64,000 nucleotides of DNA from Psychrobacter arcticus 273-4. Lineage in GTDB: Bacteria > Pseudomonadota > Gammaproteobacteria > Pseudomonadales > Moraxellaceae. Below the pieces are notes generated by a model. The model worked only from the letters and a program-made list of their open reading frames with translations. It searched no databases and had not been told where the DNA came from. The translations under genes were made by a program, and so were the position numbers. This document shows positions 1-9,347 of the stretch, piece after piece (the stretch's first letter is position 1; every line of letters starts with the position of its first letter). The stretch is from NCBI RefSeq assembly GCF_000012305.1, contig NC_007204.1, positions 1,240,001 to 1,304,000 of the forward strand, written 5' to 3'.

Positions 1-935
1 CGGCTACTGCAGCGATGATGCTACCACTGGCGCTTGGTATTCTAACGCAGGTTGACCGCGAAAAAGACCGTGGTACTTTTGTATTCGTTCTATTAGGTAT
101 TGCTTATTCTGCCAGCCTTGGTGGTTTGGGTACGATTGTTGGTTCGCCACCCAATGCTATTGCTGCCAAAGCGCTTGATATCGCGTTTGTCGATTGGATG
201 AAGTTTGGTATTCCAATGATGTTAGTGCTGTTGCCATTACTGCTCGGTGCAATGTATTGGTTCCTTAAGCCTAACCTTAATCGTCAAGTAACGCTTAACG
301 AAGATGAGCCTATTGCATGGAATAAGCCACGTGTGCTAACGATTATTGTCTTTATCGTAACAGCGCTGAGCTGGATACTCTCGAAACAAATTGGTGAAGC
401 ACTTAATATTGATGATGTTGATTCTATTGTGGCGCTGTTAGCGGCATCAGCGGTGGTCAGCTTAGGTTTGGTGTCATGGAAGCAAGTTTCTGATAACACC
501 GACTGGGGCGTACTCATGTTGTTCGGTGGTGGTATTGCGCTATCAACGGTTTTAAAAGTTTCAGGAGCATCTTTGGTTCTTGGTCAAGCAGTTGCTAATG
601 GACTGTCCTCTGCACCGCTTATCGTAGTGGTACTTGCAGTCTCGGCATTCATTATATTCTTGACAGAATTTGCTTCTAATACTGCTTCTGCAGCCTTGTT
701 AGTCCCTGTATTTGCTGCCATTGCTGAGCAAATGGGTCTGCCACCTGCAATATTAGTAATGATTATCGGTATCGGTGCTTCTTGTGCGTTTATGCTACCG
801 GTTGCCACTCCACCAAACGCTATTGTCTTTGGTACAGGTCTTATTAAGCAGACAGAGATGATACGTGTTGGTCTTATACTTAATGTTATTGCTACATTTG
901 TACTAGGTTTGTGGGCATATTTTTTCTTGCTATAA
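1..935 (+). CDS. DASS (SLC13) family sodium/anion symporter, C-terminal part
   Basis: The gene runs in from the left edge: the frame is open from base 3 and reads ATAAMMLPLALGI, which in this family lies mid-protein after the first Asn-Thr signature, so the N-terminal half is missing. About 310 residues remain, with roughly seven hydrophobic segments. Seen motifs are GTIVGSPPNA (first half), FASNTASAALLVP (the second SNT sodium/substrate site) and the family signature PVATPPNAIVFG. DASS proteins import dicarboxylates, citrate or sulfate with sodium ions across the inner membrane; the substrate cannot be told from this fragment. A strong terminator follows within 30 bases, so it ends its transcript. 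Confidence 0.85.
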   Translation, partial: ATAAMMLPLALGILTQVDREKDRGTFVFVLLGIAYSASLGGLGTIVGSPPNAIAAKALDIAFVDWMKFGIPMMLVLLPLLLGAMYWFLKPNLNRQVTLNEDEPIAWNKPRVLTIIVFIVTALSWILSKQIGEALNIDDVDSIVALLAASAVVSLGLVSWKQVSDNTDWGVLMLFGGGIALSTVLKVSGASLVLGQAVANGLSSAPLIVVVLAVSAFIIFLTEFASNTASAALLVPVFAAIAEQMGLPPAILVMIIGIGASCAFMLPVATPPNAIVFGTGLIKQTEMIRVGLILNVIATFVLGLWAYFFLL

Positions 936-963
936 CTTATTAGTCAAGAGAGTTATAACCGAA

Positions 964-1003
964 AAAACCCAATGTTTAAGTGACTCTTGAACATTGGGTT
1001 TTT
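964..1003 (+). terminator. Rho-independent terminator after the DASS gene
   Basis: A 13-bp perfect stem (AAAACCCAATGTT paired with AACATTGGGTTTT) around a 13-base loop runs into a T tract. The leading A tract means it could also work on the minus strand. Confidence 0.85.
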
Positions 1004-1106
1004 CATTTAAGAGTAACAATAGTGTCTGTATGCTTGCTATCATTAGTCTACTAGCGACTCAAAGCAGATTGAAATGACTATTAGCTGACTAGGTTTATCT
1101 AAGAGG

Positions 1107-1244
1107 TATAGTCGGTGAAAAGTAATATCGATACAACAGGTATTGCTGGTGTAAATTTTTTGCAGCCTCTGTCTGCGTAGGCACAGCAAGCAAGAAAAAT
1201 TTGCACCAGCAATACGGTAGCGACTTTAAAGTATTTCAACTATA
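1107..1244 (+). repeat. 138-bp TATAGT element, copy 1 (core inverted)
   Basis: This non-coding element starts TATAGTCGGTG and ends TTCAACTATA. Its centre holds 16-bp inverted arms, GCTGGTGTAAATTTTT at 1145-1160 and AAAAATTTGCACCAGC at 1195-1210. Outer flanks match the other four copies in the window, but the segment between and including the arms is reverse-complemented: here the GCAGCC end lies nearest the TATAGTCGG end. It sits in the 375-bp spacer before hrpA; the rest of that spacer shows no gene. The TATA at both ends fits a TA target duplication. No transposase is present, so it would be non-autonomous (MITE-like). Confidence 0.9.
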
Positions 1245-1379
1245 GATATAGACGATATATATAACGTAAACGATTTATCAGTAGTAACGCCAGTCTAGAC
1301 CATATACGAGTCACTTGAATCGCCGCTCAATTATCCCCATAATCTAACCACTTCCAAACAATAAATAGCCTAAGTAAAT

Positions 1380-4300
1380 ATGCCTGATATTCTAAGAGAT
1401 AATCAAGAAAGCAACCAACATGTACAAGCTGAAAATTTGAACGTTAATGTAAACACTAAACAGCAAGAGAATACAAAACCTCAAAACGCTGTTTCTTTTG
1501 AGAGGTTACCTGTGCTTGCAAAAGATGAGTATCATCTCAGTCGCCTTGAGCGTGAGCTGGCACGTGCGAAATCGTCTAAAAAGCCGGCTGCTAATCAAAA
1601 TACCAATACAGATGACAAACACGACGCTAAAAATAGCAATGATTTGGATAAAAAACGCGCTCAATATGAACAGTTAAAAACCCGCTCACAACAAGCGGTG
1701 CAAGCGCGTATAGATAGTATGCCAAACAAATTGGCAGAGAAACTGAATCTAGATTTACCCGTTAGTCAACGTGCTGATGATTTAATCCAGGCCATTATAG
1801 ATAATCAAGTGATTATTGTCGCTGGCGAGACAGGCTCAGGTAAAACGACCCAACTGCCTAAATTAGCAATGCTAGCAGGGCGTGGTATACGTGGGCAGAT
1901 AGGACATACACAGCCACGAAGATTGGCAGCTCGAAGTGTCGCTAACCGAATTGCGGAAGAGTTGGGTGAGCAATTGGGGAATACTGTCAGCTTTAAGATT
2001 CGCTTTAATGAGCAGGGCACGGCACAATCAGTCGTTAAGCTCATGACTGATGGTATCTTGTTGGCTGAATTGGGTCATGATCGTTTTTTGAGTAAATACG
2101 ATACTATTATTATCGATGAAGCACATGAGCGTAGCTTAAACATCGACTTTATTATGGGTTATCTTAAAAAATTGCTGCCCAAGCGCCCTGATTTAAAAGT
2201 TATTATTACTTCTGCAACGCTTGATACCAAACGCTTTAGTGAATACTTTAGCCGCTATGACAATAAGCTGAAGCGTAACATACCGGCGCCTATCTTCAAT
2301 GTTGAAGGACGAAGCTTCCCTGTCGAAGTGCGTTATCGTCCCTTGACAGATGAGCCGGTAACCAGCTCGGATGATGACAGCTATGACGATTTTGAAGAGA
2401 ACCTGCCGCGTGCGGTCGTTGCTGCTGTAGAGGAATGCTTTAGCGATGCACAAAATAAAGGTCATGCTGACCAAGCAGATATTTTGATATTTGCGGCGAC
2501 TGAAGCTGAGATACGTGAGCTACAAGAGGTGCTTGAGCGTCATGGACCTAAGCATACCGAAGTACTGCCATTGTTTGCACGTCAGACTTATGAAGAACAG
2601 CAGCGTATCTTTCAGCCTTCAGGTCGCGGTCGGCGCATTGTTATTGCCACCAACGTCGCCGAAACGGCATTGACCGTACCCGGTATTCGTTATGTGATTG
2701 ATTTGGGTTTTGCGCGTATTTCACGCTATTCGTATCGCTCACGTGTACAGCGCCTGCCGATTGAGGCAATATCGCAAGCAGCCGCTAATCAGCGTAAAGG
2801 TCGTTGTGGTCGTGTTGCGCCGGGCGTTTGTATTCGCTTATATAGTGATGAAGATTTTACTGGTCGTCTAGAATTTACAGAACCTGAGATTTTACGCACC
2901 AATTTAGCCTCAGTTATTTTGCAGATGGCAAATCTGCGCCTAGGTAGCGTTGATGACTTTGAATTTATTGAGCCGCCTGATAGTCGTTTAGTTACCGATG
3001 GGCATAAACTGCTAAATGAGCTTGGCGCGATTGTCGAAAAAGATGAGCAAGCGGTTAGCAATGTAAGCAATAAGTCAAAACGACAAGGTCTCGATCATTT
3101 AAAATTGACTCGTATCGGGCAACAGATGGCACGTATGCCAATCGATCCAAGGCTGGCGCGTATGCTAGTCGCTGGCTCCGACTTTGACTGTATCCGTGAA
3201 ATGCTGATTGTGGTTGCCGCGCTTGCGGTGCAAGACCCACGCGAGCGTCCGGCGAATAAGCGCACTCAAGCCGATCAAAAGCATGCAGAATTCCGCCAAG
3301 ATGACTCCGACTTCTTATTTTATTTAAGTTTATGGAAAGCGCTGTTTGAAAAAGACGAGGACGGTAATAAGTTGTCTGGCAATCAGCGAAAACAGTTTAC
3401 TAAGAAAAACTATCTTAGCTTTCCGCGGGTACGTGAGTGGCAGCAGACCCATCGCCAGCTGGTGCAAATGGTTACCGAGCTTAAACTGAATGATGATGCT
3501 ATTAATCCCAAATCTAATACTGAAAATGCTGAATTAGCCAATAGTGATCCAACGGGCGTCGATGATGAAGCGTTAAAAGCGGTTAAATATGCCAATTTGC
3601 ATAGAGCTTTATTGACAGGCTTATTGTCCATTATCGCCCATAAAACTGAAAATCGTGGCGAATATTTAGCAGCTCGTCAGCAAAAAGCCAAAATATTCCC
3701 AGCCAGTACGGTATTTAAGCAAATACCGCCGTGGGTCATGGCGTTTGAGATGGTCGAAACCTCACAAGTATTTATGCGCACTGTTGCCAAGATTGAGCCA
3801 GAATGGATTATCTCGGCTGCCGGTAACTTATTAAAATATCACTACTTCGAGCCGCATTGGTCGAAAAAAACCGGTCGCGTCAAAGCTTATGCTCAGATTA
3901 GTCTATTCGGTCTTATTATTATCAGTAAGCAGCTGACCAACTATGAGCAAGTCAATTTAAGTGAGTCGCGCGAGATATTTATTCGAGATGGTCTGGTTAC
4001 TGGAAATTTAGGTAGACAAGCACCATTCTTACAGCACAATATGGATAAAATTGCTGACATTGAACGCATTGAGGATAAATTACGCCGCCGTGATTTATTG
4101 GTCGATGAAGAATCCTTGTATCAGTTTTATGATAAAAAAATTCCTGAGCATATTGCAAGCCGTAAAACGTTTGAAGACTGGCGTGTTGAGGTTGAAAGAA
4201 CCGATACTCAATACCTGTTCTTTACCGATGAGGACGTGCTTAATAGCCAAGCACCGACTACAGGCGATTTTCCAGAAATATGGAAGCTTGGCGATTTAAA

Positions 4301-5651
4301 ACTGCCATTACGCTATATCTTTGATCCAGCAAGCGATGACGATGGGGTGACCATCCGTGTGCCGCTTGTCGCGCTACCGCAGCTTGACGCGATTGAGCTA
4401 TTATGGGGCGTACCGGGCTGGCGTTTTGAGCTGGTCCTGCAATTATTGAAATCATTACCAAAAGACATTCGTCGTCAGATTGTACCTATTCCTGATACTG
4501 CCGATAGTTTGTTTGATGAGTTGCAGCCTGCGGGTGGACAGGGATTATTAAAACAGCTTTGCCAAGCACTTAACCGCCGTGGCATTATGTCGGTCACCCC
4601 AGAGCATTTTAATCCGTCTAGTATTGATCGTTATTTGCAGCCGCAAATCTGCGTGGTTGATGATAAGAACCGTATCATTGAAAAAGGTCGCGATCTACAA
4701 ACATTGCAGATTCGCCATGCCTCTCAGACTCGCCAAGCGGTGAATGAGCAGCAAGGCGCGCATACAGAATTTCCTGAACACTTCGCCTTTAGTAAAAACC
4801 ATCATAGCGCAGGCGTGGTCATGAAACAGTTCGCCGCTTTGGTCACTGACGAGGCAGGTGAAGCAGTATCTATCCATCAATATACCGATGTCAACGCAGC
4901 ATTGCAGGCGCACCGTATTGGGGTCTTAACCTTAATCAAAAGCAAACTTGGGTCAAAGAAAAAACAGCTGACTAGTCAAGTCGATAACATATTCAAACTG
5001 GCATTTGCGCCCCTTGGTGATATGGAAAAGCTGAAAACCATCATCATTGATGCGACTCTAGATGCAGCGCTTGAAGAGCATTATGTATTGTTTGATCATA
5101 CGGCAGACATACCTGAAAGTGCGGATGATATTGCGGTTGGGCTCAGCGAGGAGTTGCCATTTACTCCTGAAGAATACAGCCAAACGCTCGATGTGGTGCT
5201 AAGTAACTTCTTGCTGATCGGTCAAACGATCATAAAAACGCTCAAAAACGTCTATACCCGCTGGCAGCGTATCCGCCAAAGCCTGCTGATGCTTGATCGA
5301 GAGATATTTGGTGAGTCTATCGAAGATATTGAGGATCAGTTAGGAGATTTACATTTGGCTGATTTTGTTTATCGCATGGATTACAGCCACTGGCAACAGT
5401 ATCCACGCTATCTGGAGGCGCTAGAGATTCGTATCGACCGCCTTGAGCACAATATCGAAGCTGACCTAGATGGTGTCTATGCACTCGATTTGCATATGGA
5501 GCGACTGGCAGGACGTGCTAATGATAAAGCCATCAGCGATTACCGCTGGATGGTCGAGGAGTATCGCATTCAACTGTTTGCTCAGCCGATGAAAACCCGT
5601 ATGGCGGTATCACCCAAGCGTCTTAGTAAGATATGGGATAAAATGAGCTAG
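1380..5651 (+). CDS. hrpA: ATP-dependent RNA helicase HrpA (DEAH box)
   Basis: A 1,423-residue protein with the DEAH/RHA helicase layout. Residues 1-110 are charged and low-complexity. Walker A is GETGSGKT at 149-156, the DEAH box is at 246-249, ITSAT is motif III and QRKGRCGRVAPG is motif VI. These are followed by the HA2/OB-fold region and the long C-terminal domain (DUF3418-like) typical of bacterial HrpA, which is about 1,300 residues in E. coli. HrpA is linked to mRNA processing and ribosome rescue in E. coli. The ATG at 1380 has only a weak ribosome site; a slightly later start cannot be excluded. It is a single gene, with a stem-loop downstream. Confidence 0.95.
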   Translation: MPDILRDNQESNQHVQAENLNVNVNTKQQENTKPQNAVSFERLPVLAKDEYHLSRLERELARAKSSKKPAANQNTNTDDKHDAKNSNDLDKKRAQYEQLKTRSQQAVQARIDSMPNKLAEKLNLDLPVSQRADDLIQAIIDNQVIIVAGETGSGKTTQLPKLAMLAGRGIRGQIGHTQPRRLAARSVANRIAEELGEQLGNTVSFKIRFNEQGTAQSVVKLMTDGILLAELGHDRFLSKYDTIIIDEAHERSLNIDFIMGYLKKLLPKRPDLKVIITSATLDTKRFSEYFSRYDNKLKRNIPAPIFNVEGRSFPVEVRYRPLTDEPVTSSDDDSYDDFEENLPRAVVAAVEECFSDAQNKGHADQADILIFAATEAEIRELQEVLERHGPKHTEVLPLFARQTYEEQQRIFQPSGRGRRIVIATNVAETALTVPGIRYVIDLGFARISRYSYRSRVQRLPIEAISQAAANQRKGRCGRVAPGVCIRLYSDEDFTGRLEFTEPEILRTNLASVILQMANLRLGSVDDFEFIEPPDSRLVTDGHKLLNELGAIVEKDEQAVSNVSNKSKRQGLDHLKLTRIGQQMARMPIDPRLARMLVAGSDFDCIREMLIVVAALAVQDPRERPANKRTQADQKHAEFRQDDSDFLFYLSLWKALFEKDEDGNKLSGNQRKQFTKKNYLSFPRVREWQQTHRQLVQMVTELKLNDDAINPKSNTENAELANSDPTGVDDEALKAVKYANLHRALLTGLLSIIAHKTENRGEYLAARQQKAKIFPASTVFKQIPPWVMAFEMVETSQVFMRTVAKIEPEWIISAAGNLLKYHYFEPHWSKKTGRVKAYAQISLFGLIIISKQLTNYEQVNLSESREIFIRDGLVTGNLGRQAPFLQHNMDKIADIERIEDKLRRRDLLVDEESLYQFYDKKIPEHIASRKTFEDWRVEVERTDTQYLFFTDEDVLNSQAPTTGDFPEIWKLGDLKLPLRYIFDPASDDDGVTIRVPLVALPQLDAIELLWGVPGWRFELVLQLLKSLPKDIRRQIVPIPDTADSLFDELQPAGGQGLLKQLCQALNRRGIMSVTPEHFNPSSIDRYLQPQICVVDDKNRIIEKGRDLQTLQIRHASQTRQAVNEQQGAHTEFPEHFAFSKNHHSAGVVMKQFAALVTDEAGEAVSIHQYTDVNAALQAHRIGVLTLIKSKLGSKKKQLTSQVDNIFKLAFAPLGDMEKLKTIIIDATLDAALEEHYVLFDHTADIPESADDIAVGLSEELPFTPEEYSQTLDVVLSNFLLIGQTIIKTLKNVYTRWQRIRQSLLMLDREIFGESIEDIEDQLGDLHLADFVYRMDYSHWQQYPRYLEALEIRIDRLEHNIEADLDGVYALDLHMERLAGRANDKAISDYRWMVEEYRIQLFAQPMKTRMAVSPKRLSKIWDKMS

Positions 5652-5692
5652 CAAAGGTAAGCACTTCAATAACCGTTCGCAAACTTTTATGG

Positions 5693-5727
5693 TCATGCTT
5701 TTAGTTACCATTTGCTAAAAGCATGAC
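5693..5727 (+). terminator. Stem-loop after hrpA
   Basis: A perfect 13-bp stem (GTCATGCTTTTAG with CTAAAAGCATGAC) around a 9-base loop lies 40 bases after the hrpA stop. There is no T tract on the plus strand, so it may be a processing or stability hairpin rather than an intrinsic terminator. Confidence 0.5.
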
Positions 5728-5815
5728 ACTATTGCCTGTATTATCAAAAAGATTATTCAACCGCTTATATGGATATCTTAGACATTATCATGACACTGGC
5801 TGCTAAGCTCATACC

Positions 5816-5935
5816 TTACAAGCCTTTCCAGAAGTAATACTTATCGAAGAAGTCGCCGTGACGCATTGGCTTTTTGTCGATGCTTTTATCAATAATGGAC
5901 TTCTCTGTATTTATGAGTACTGATCATCAAGCGTT
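5816..5935 (-). pseudogene. C-terminal remnant of an unidentified gene
   Basis: On the minus strand, in another frame from the aspartase remnant, an open stretch ends INTEKSIIDKSIDKKPMRHG, then DFFDKYYFWKGL and a TAA at 5816-5818. Its composition looks like genuine protein rather than noise, but it has no start of its own: two in-frame TGA codons precede it. It may be the tail of a neighbour whose body was lost in the deletion that cut the aspartase gene. I do not recognise the family. Confidence 0.4.
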
Positions 5936-6629
5936 GGTATGCCCAGCGTGTGCTACTAGCTATGGATATTTGTTCAGCGGCGCTGATGGCGGGCGGCGGT
6001 ATCGCAGCCACACTAAGTCCAGTTAGCGCTTGTAAGGTCTCAGCACACAGCTCTGAATAACCAGCAGGCGCATTTAAGCCAGTACCGATAGCCGTACCGC
6101 CCATATTAATCTCGTGAAAGAGTGCACGAGTTGACTCAATACGCGCCATCTCTTTTTTGACCATTGTTGCGAAAGCATTAAACTTTTGACCTGCTGTCAT
6201 CGGTACCGTATCTTGTAGATGGGTGCGACCCGTTTTTAATTGGTCGGCAAATTCGATGCTCTTATTGACTAGGCTTTGATGCAGCATTGCCATCTTATCT
6301 AACAGACGTGTACAGTAGTCGTCTAATGCGACATTTAACGCTGTTGGATTGGTGTCATTGGTCGACTGTGAAAGGTTGACATGGTTATTTGGATGCACAT
6401 GCTGATATCGCCCTTTTTCATAGCCCAATATCTCTAAAGCACGATTGGCAATGACAGCGGCTTTTTTAACAGTAGCAAAGGCACGGATAAAGGTAGAGAA
6501 CTGATGTAAGCGTACACCGCTGACGGTGAAATTTTCAGAGGCACGTAAGGTTTAGATGCCGTAGTAAGCGTCAGACGGAACATCGCGATGACCGAGTAAG
6601 TCATATTCTTGGCGAGTAGTGGTTGTCAT
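5889..6629 (-). pseudogene. aspA: Decayed aspartate ammonia-lyase
   Basis: Reading from the ATG at 6629 gives an aspartase N-terminus (EYDLLGHRDVPSDAYYGI), then a TAA at 6552-6554 where the family has Gln in YYGIQTLRA, a C-to-T nonsense change. The frame continues with TLRASENF and ANRALEI, then jumps in frame to LGYEKGRYQHVHPNNHVN. This omits roughly 60 residues that include the conserved GGAGTS region. The fumarase/aspartase motifs QSTNDTNPTA, GRTHLQDTVPMT and GGTAIGTGLN remain. Similarity ends near residue 155 of the downstream frame, and the C-terminal half, with the GSSIMPAKVNP loop, is absent. Three independent lesions make this a dead gene. Confidence 0.9.
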
Positions 6630-6756
6630 TCAATAAAGGCCCTGATAAAAACGTCCATCACCTGTGATATTTATAAAAACCCTGTTATCACTATTGCGAT
6701 GTCGCATCAAATGAGCATTATAGACAACATTTCAGCATAAGCGCCTTATATTGTGA

Positions 6757-7671
6757 TTAATATGGCTGTTTATTTAAAATAAAGACCAATACTGAGCTCA
6801 AAATGACAGCACTTACTACTATAAAAGTTAAAGTCATTGGTTCGGACAAAATCACTACGCCCAGTAATGCTGCAAGCACAGGTACACAAAGCTGTATAAC
6901 GGCCGCCTGCGTATTTTTTAATAAAGGCATTGCCATATACCAGATGCTGTAGCCTATACCAGAGGTAACTGCCCCTGATGCACACGCCAACCATATCCCC
7001 TCCATGGTGATACTGTCTAAATGAATGAGTTGCACATCCATAATGTTTTGATATATAAAACCAGTGAATAATAATATCGGTATCGCTACCAGACTTCTGA
7101 TGAAATTAAAGCCTGTGGCTCGCAGCGGTGAGAGACAGATTTTGCCACGTATGCTATAGATACCCCATGCTACACCGCTGATTGCCATTAGCATGGCAGC
7201 GAGTAATGAAGGCATCGCCGCCGACGGTAGCATCAAATAGACAAACCCTGCGATAGCGACAACAAAGGCAATCCATTGCAAATGACTCAATGTCTCCTTT
7301 TTATAAATACCCCAACCAATCATGGTGAGCTGAACCGCTGAAAATAAAATCAGCGCCCCAGTGCCAGTCTCAAGCTCGACATAAGCAACTGAGAAGCACA
7401 GCGCATAAATCACTAAGCTTATGCTGCTCAGCCAACTACCTTTTTCGCTTAATAGTCTGTTATCAAAGGGTTGACCAATCTTTGATGCTCGATGTCGTAA
7501 GTAGTACGCCTGAGATGCCATGATAATACCCAAGCAAACAGCCGCGCTTGATAGGCGGATGATAGTAAATCTCCAAGCATCTATGTCACCCTCTGCTAAA
7601 GCCATCCTACAAAATAGAGAGTTTGCTGCAAATGCTATGAACGCAATCAGAGTATAAAGCGTGACTTTCAA
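6757..7671 (-). CDS. EamA/DMT family transporter
   Basis: A 304-residue membrane protein with about ten hydrophobic helices in two EamA-type halves. It starts KVTLYTLIAFIAFAANSLFCRMAL and ends with a short cytoplasmic tail (NKQPY). Conserved features are the small-residue-rich helix ETGTGALILFSAVQLTMIGWG near the middle of the first half and the closing helix LLGVVILSEPMT of the second half. Family members export amino acids or other small metabolites; the substrate is unknown here. It stands alone, divergent from the ketoacyl synthase gene across a 424-bp spacer, and its 3' end faces the aspartase remnant. Confidence 0.85.
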   Translation of the reverse strand: MKVTLYTLIAFIAFAANSLFCRMALAEGDIDAWRFTIIRLSSAAVCLGIIMASQAYYLRHRASKIGQPFDNRLLSEKGSWLSSISLVIYALCFSVAYVELETGTGALILFSAVQLTMIGWGIYKKETLSHLQWIAFVVAIAGFVYLMLPSAAMPSLLAAMLMAISGVAWGIYSIRGKICLSPLRATGFNFIRSLVAIPILLFTGFIYQNIMDVQLIHLDSITMEGIWLACASGAVTSGIGYSIWYMAMPLLKNTQAAVIQLCVPVLAALLGVVILSEPMTLTFIVVSAVILSSVLVFILNKQPY

Positions 7672-8095
7672 AAATAATTCCTACAATCAGTAAGTGAGAT
7701 TTTTCATAAAATAGAACAGCTTTAAATACCGTGGTAACCCGGTAATCCCCCCAACCCATTCAACATTTCCACCATTGACACTCCAAAATAGGGAATAAGT
7801 TTGATATTTCTTAATAGAGATTTAGACCATCAAAATGCAGACCAATTATTTATACAAATAACGTGAGTAAGCAAGGCGGATTATAGCGCCGCTGCCGCAA
7901 AATGAAGCCAATCTTTACTTATTCTTGGCAAGAAGCCAGTTATTTGTAACAAAGTATTAGAAATATAATAATATTCAGGCATAATAAAGGCACTTATTTT
8001 AAGTTTACAGTCATTCACCCAAAATCAGATGACTGTTGTTTTACTTCACCTTATGCTTATTTCAAGCCCTATAGTAGTAGACAAGGAAGCGCATC
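7672..8095. other. Divergent intergenic region
   Basis: This 424-bp A/T-rich spacer lies between divergent genes. A TATAAT hexamer at 7964-7969 could be a -10 site for the plus-strand ketoacyl synthase, but the TTGTAA upstream is only 14 bases away, so the match is weak. An AAGGA ribosome site lies just before the ATG at 8096. I saw no gene or repeat. Confidence 0.4.
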
Positions 8096-9241
8096 ATGAC
8101 GACTTGTATCACAGGCACAGGCCTGTATATCCCTCCTTTTAGCATCAGTAATGAAGAACTAGTAGAGTCCTTTAACCAGTATGTTGAAAATTATAATGCA
8201 AAGCACGCGGCTGACATTGAAGCAGGAACCGTTACTGAACTTCAGCCTTCATCAGCGGCTTTTATCGAAAAAGTATCTGGTATTCAATCACGCTATGTGA
8301 TGGAAAAAGACGGCATCTTAAACCCTGAAATCATGGCACCTGTTATCGCTTATCGTAACTTGGGCGAAGAGCTGTCTATCATGGCAGAAATGGGTGTGGC
8401 TGCGTTAAATGACGCCTTAGCTGATGCTGGACTTGAGGCCAATGACTTAGATGGTATCATCCTTGCTTGCTCAAACTTTCAGCGTACTTATCCAGCCGTC
8501 TCTATCGAGATTCAAAATGCGATCGGTATGGTGGGCGGCTTTGCCTATGATATGAATGTGGCTTGTAGTGCAGCGACTTTTGGTCTATCACAAGCACATG
8601 GTTCTATCGCATCAGGTCTTGCTAAGCGCGTCGCTGTGGTCAACGTTGAAATTACTTCAGCTCACCTAAACTGGCGTAACCGTGACAGTCACTTTATATT
8701 TGGTGATGTTGCAACCGCTTGTATCGTCGAAGAACTCGATACGCCAAAAGGCTACGAGATACTGAATGCTAAGCTATTTACTCAGTTTTCGACCAACATC
8801 AAAAATGAATACGGGTTTATGGATCGCTCAGAGTTTTTGGCAGCGCAGACCGATATGTATCCTGATCTTAAAGAGCCAGTAACCGATAAATTATTCTTGC
8901 AAAATGGTCGTAAGGTCTTCCGTGAAGTCTGTCCAAAAGTGTCAGAAGTTATCACTGAGCATCTACAAGAGAATAATATCCCAACCTCTGATGTAAAAAT
9001 GATGTGGCTACATCAAGCCAATGCCAATATGCTAGATTTAATCTTGCGTACGGTCATCGGTAAAGAAGCAGACAAAGCTATTGTGCCAAGTGTCATTGCT
9101 GAATTCGCCAATACCAGCTCAGCCAGCCCAATGATTGTCTTCCATCGCTATAAAGATGGCCTTGCCTCAGGTGATTTGGGTGTTATTTGCTCGTTTGGTG
9201 CCGGTTACTCTATTGGGTCGGTAATCGTCCGCAAGGTCTAA
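8096..9241 (+). CDS. Beta-ketoacyl-ACP synthase III (FabH-like, long form)
   Basis: A 381-residue thiolase-fold condensing enzyme. The Cys-His-Asn triad of FabH-type synthases is visible: Cys157 in NVACSAATF, His306 in WLHQANANM and Asn339 in EFANTSSAS. It is about 60 residues longer than E. coli FabH (317), with extra sequence near residues 25-80, resembling the longer FabH-like proteins of pseudomonads and Acinetobacter. The expected reaction is condensation of an acyl-CoA starter with malonyl-ACP to start fatty acid synthesis; starter preference cannot be read from sequence. AAGGA lies about 10 bases before the ATG. It is a single gene closed by a strong terminator. Confidence 0.88.
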   Translation: MTTCITGTGLYIPPFSISNEELVESFNQYVENYNAKHAADIEAGTVTELQPSSAAFIEKVSGIQSRYVMEKDGILNPEIMAPVIAYRNLGEELSIMAEMGVAALNDALADAGLEANDLDGIILACSNFQRTYPAVSIEIQNAIGMVGGFAYDMNVACSAATFGLSQAHGSIASGLAKRVAVVNVEITSAHLNWRNRDSHFIFGDVATACIVEELDTPKGYEILNAKLFTQFSTNIKNEYGFMDRSEFLAAQTDMYPDLKEPVTDKLFLQNGRKVFREVCPKVSEVITEHLQENNIPTSDVKMMWLHQANANMLDLILRTVIGKEADKAIVPSVIAEFANTSSASPMIVFHRYKDGLASGDLGVICSFGAGYSIGSVIVRKV

Positions 9242-9277
9242 TTTTTAAATCTTAATCTTGATCTCTCATCCTTATCT

Positions 9278-9310
9278 AAATAGCCAAGAATATTCTTGGC
9301 TATTTTTTTT
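9278..9310 (+). terminator. Terminator after the FabH-like gene
   Basis: A near-continuous palindrome (AATAGCCAAGAAT and its complement) followed by eight T residues. Confidence 0.85.
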
Positions 9311-9347
9311 ACTCAAATTTTAAGCAAAGCTTATGCTGTATTCAAAT

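Noticed and set aside
1107-1244. CRISPR or REP-type array
   Set aside because: Copies are dispersed many kilobases apart, not clustered with spacers, and are longer than REP units.
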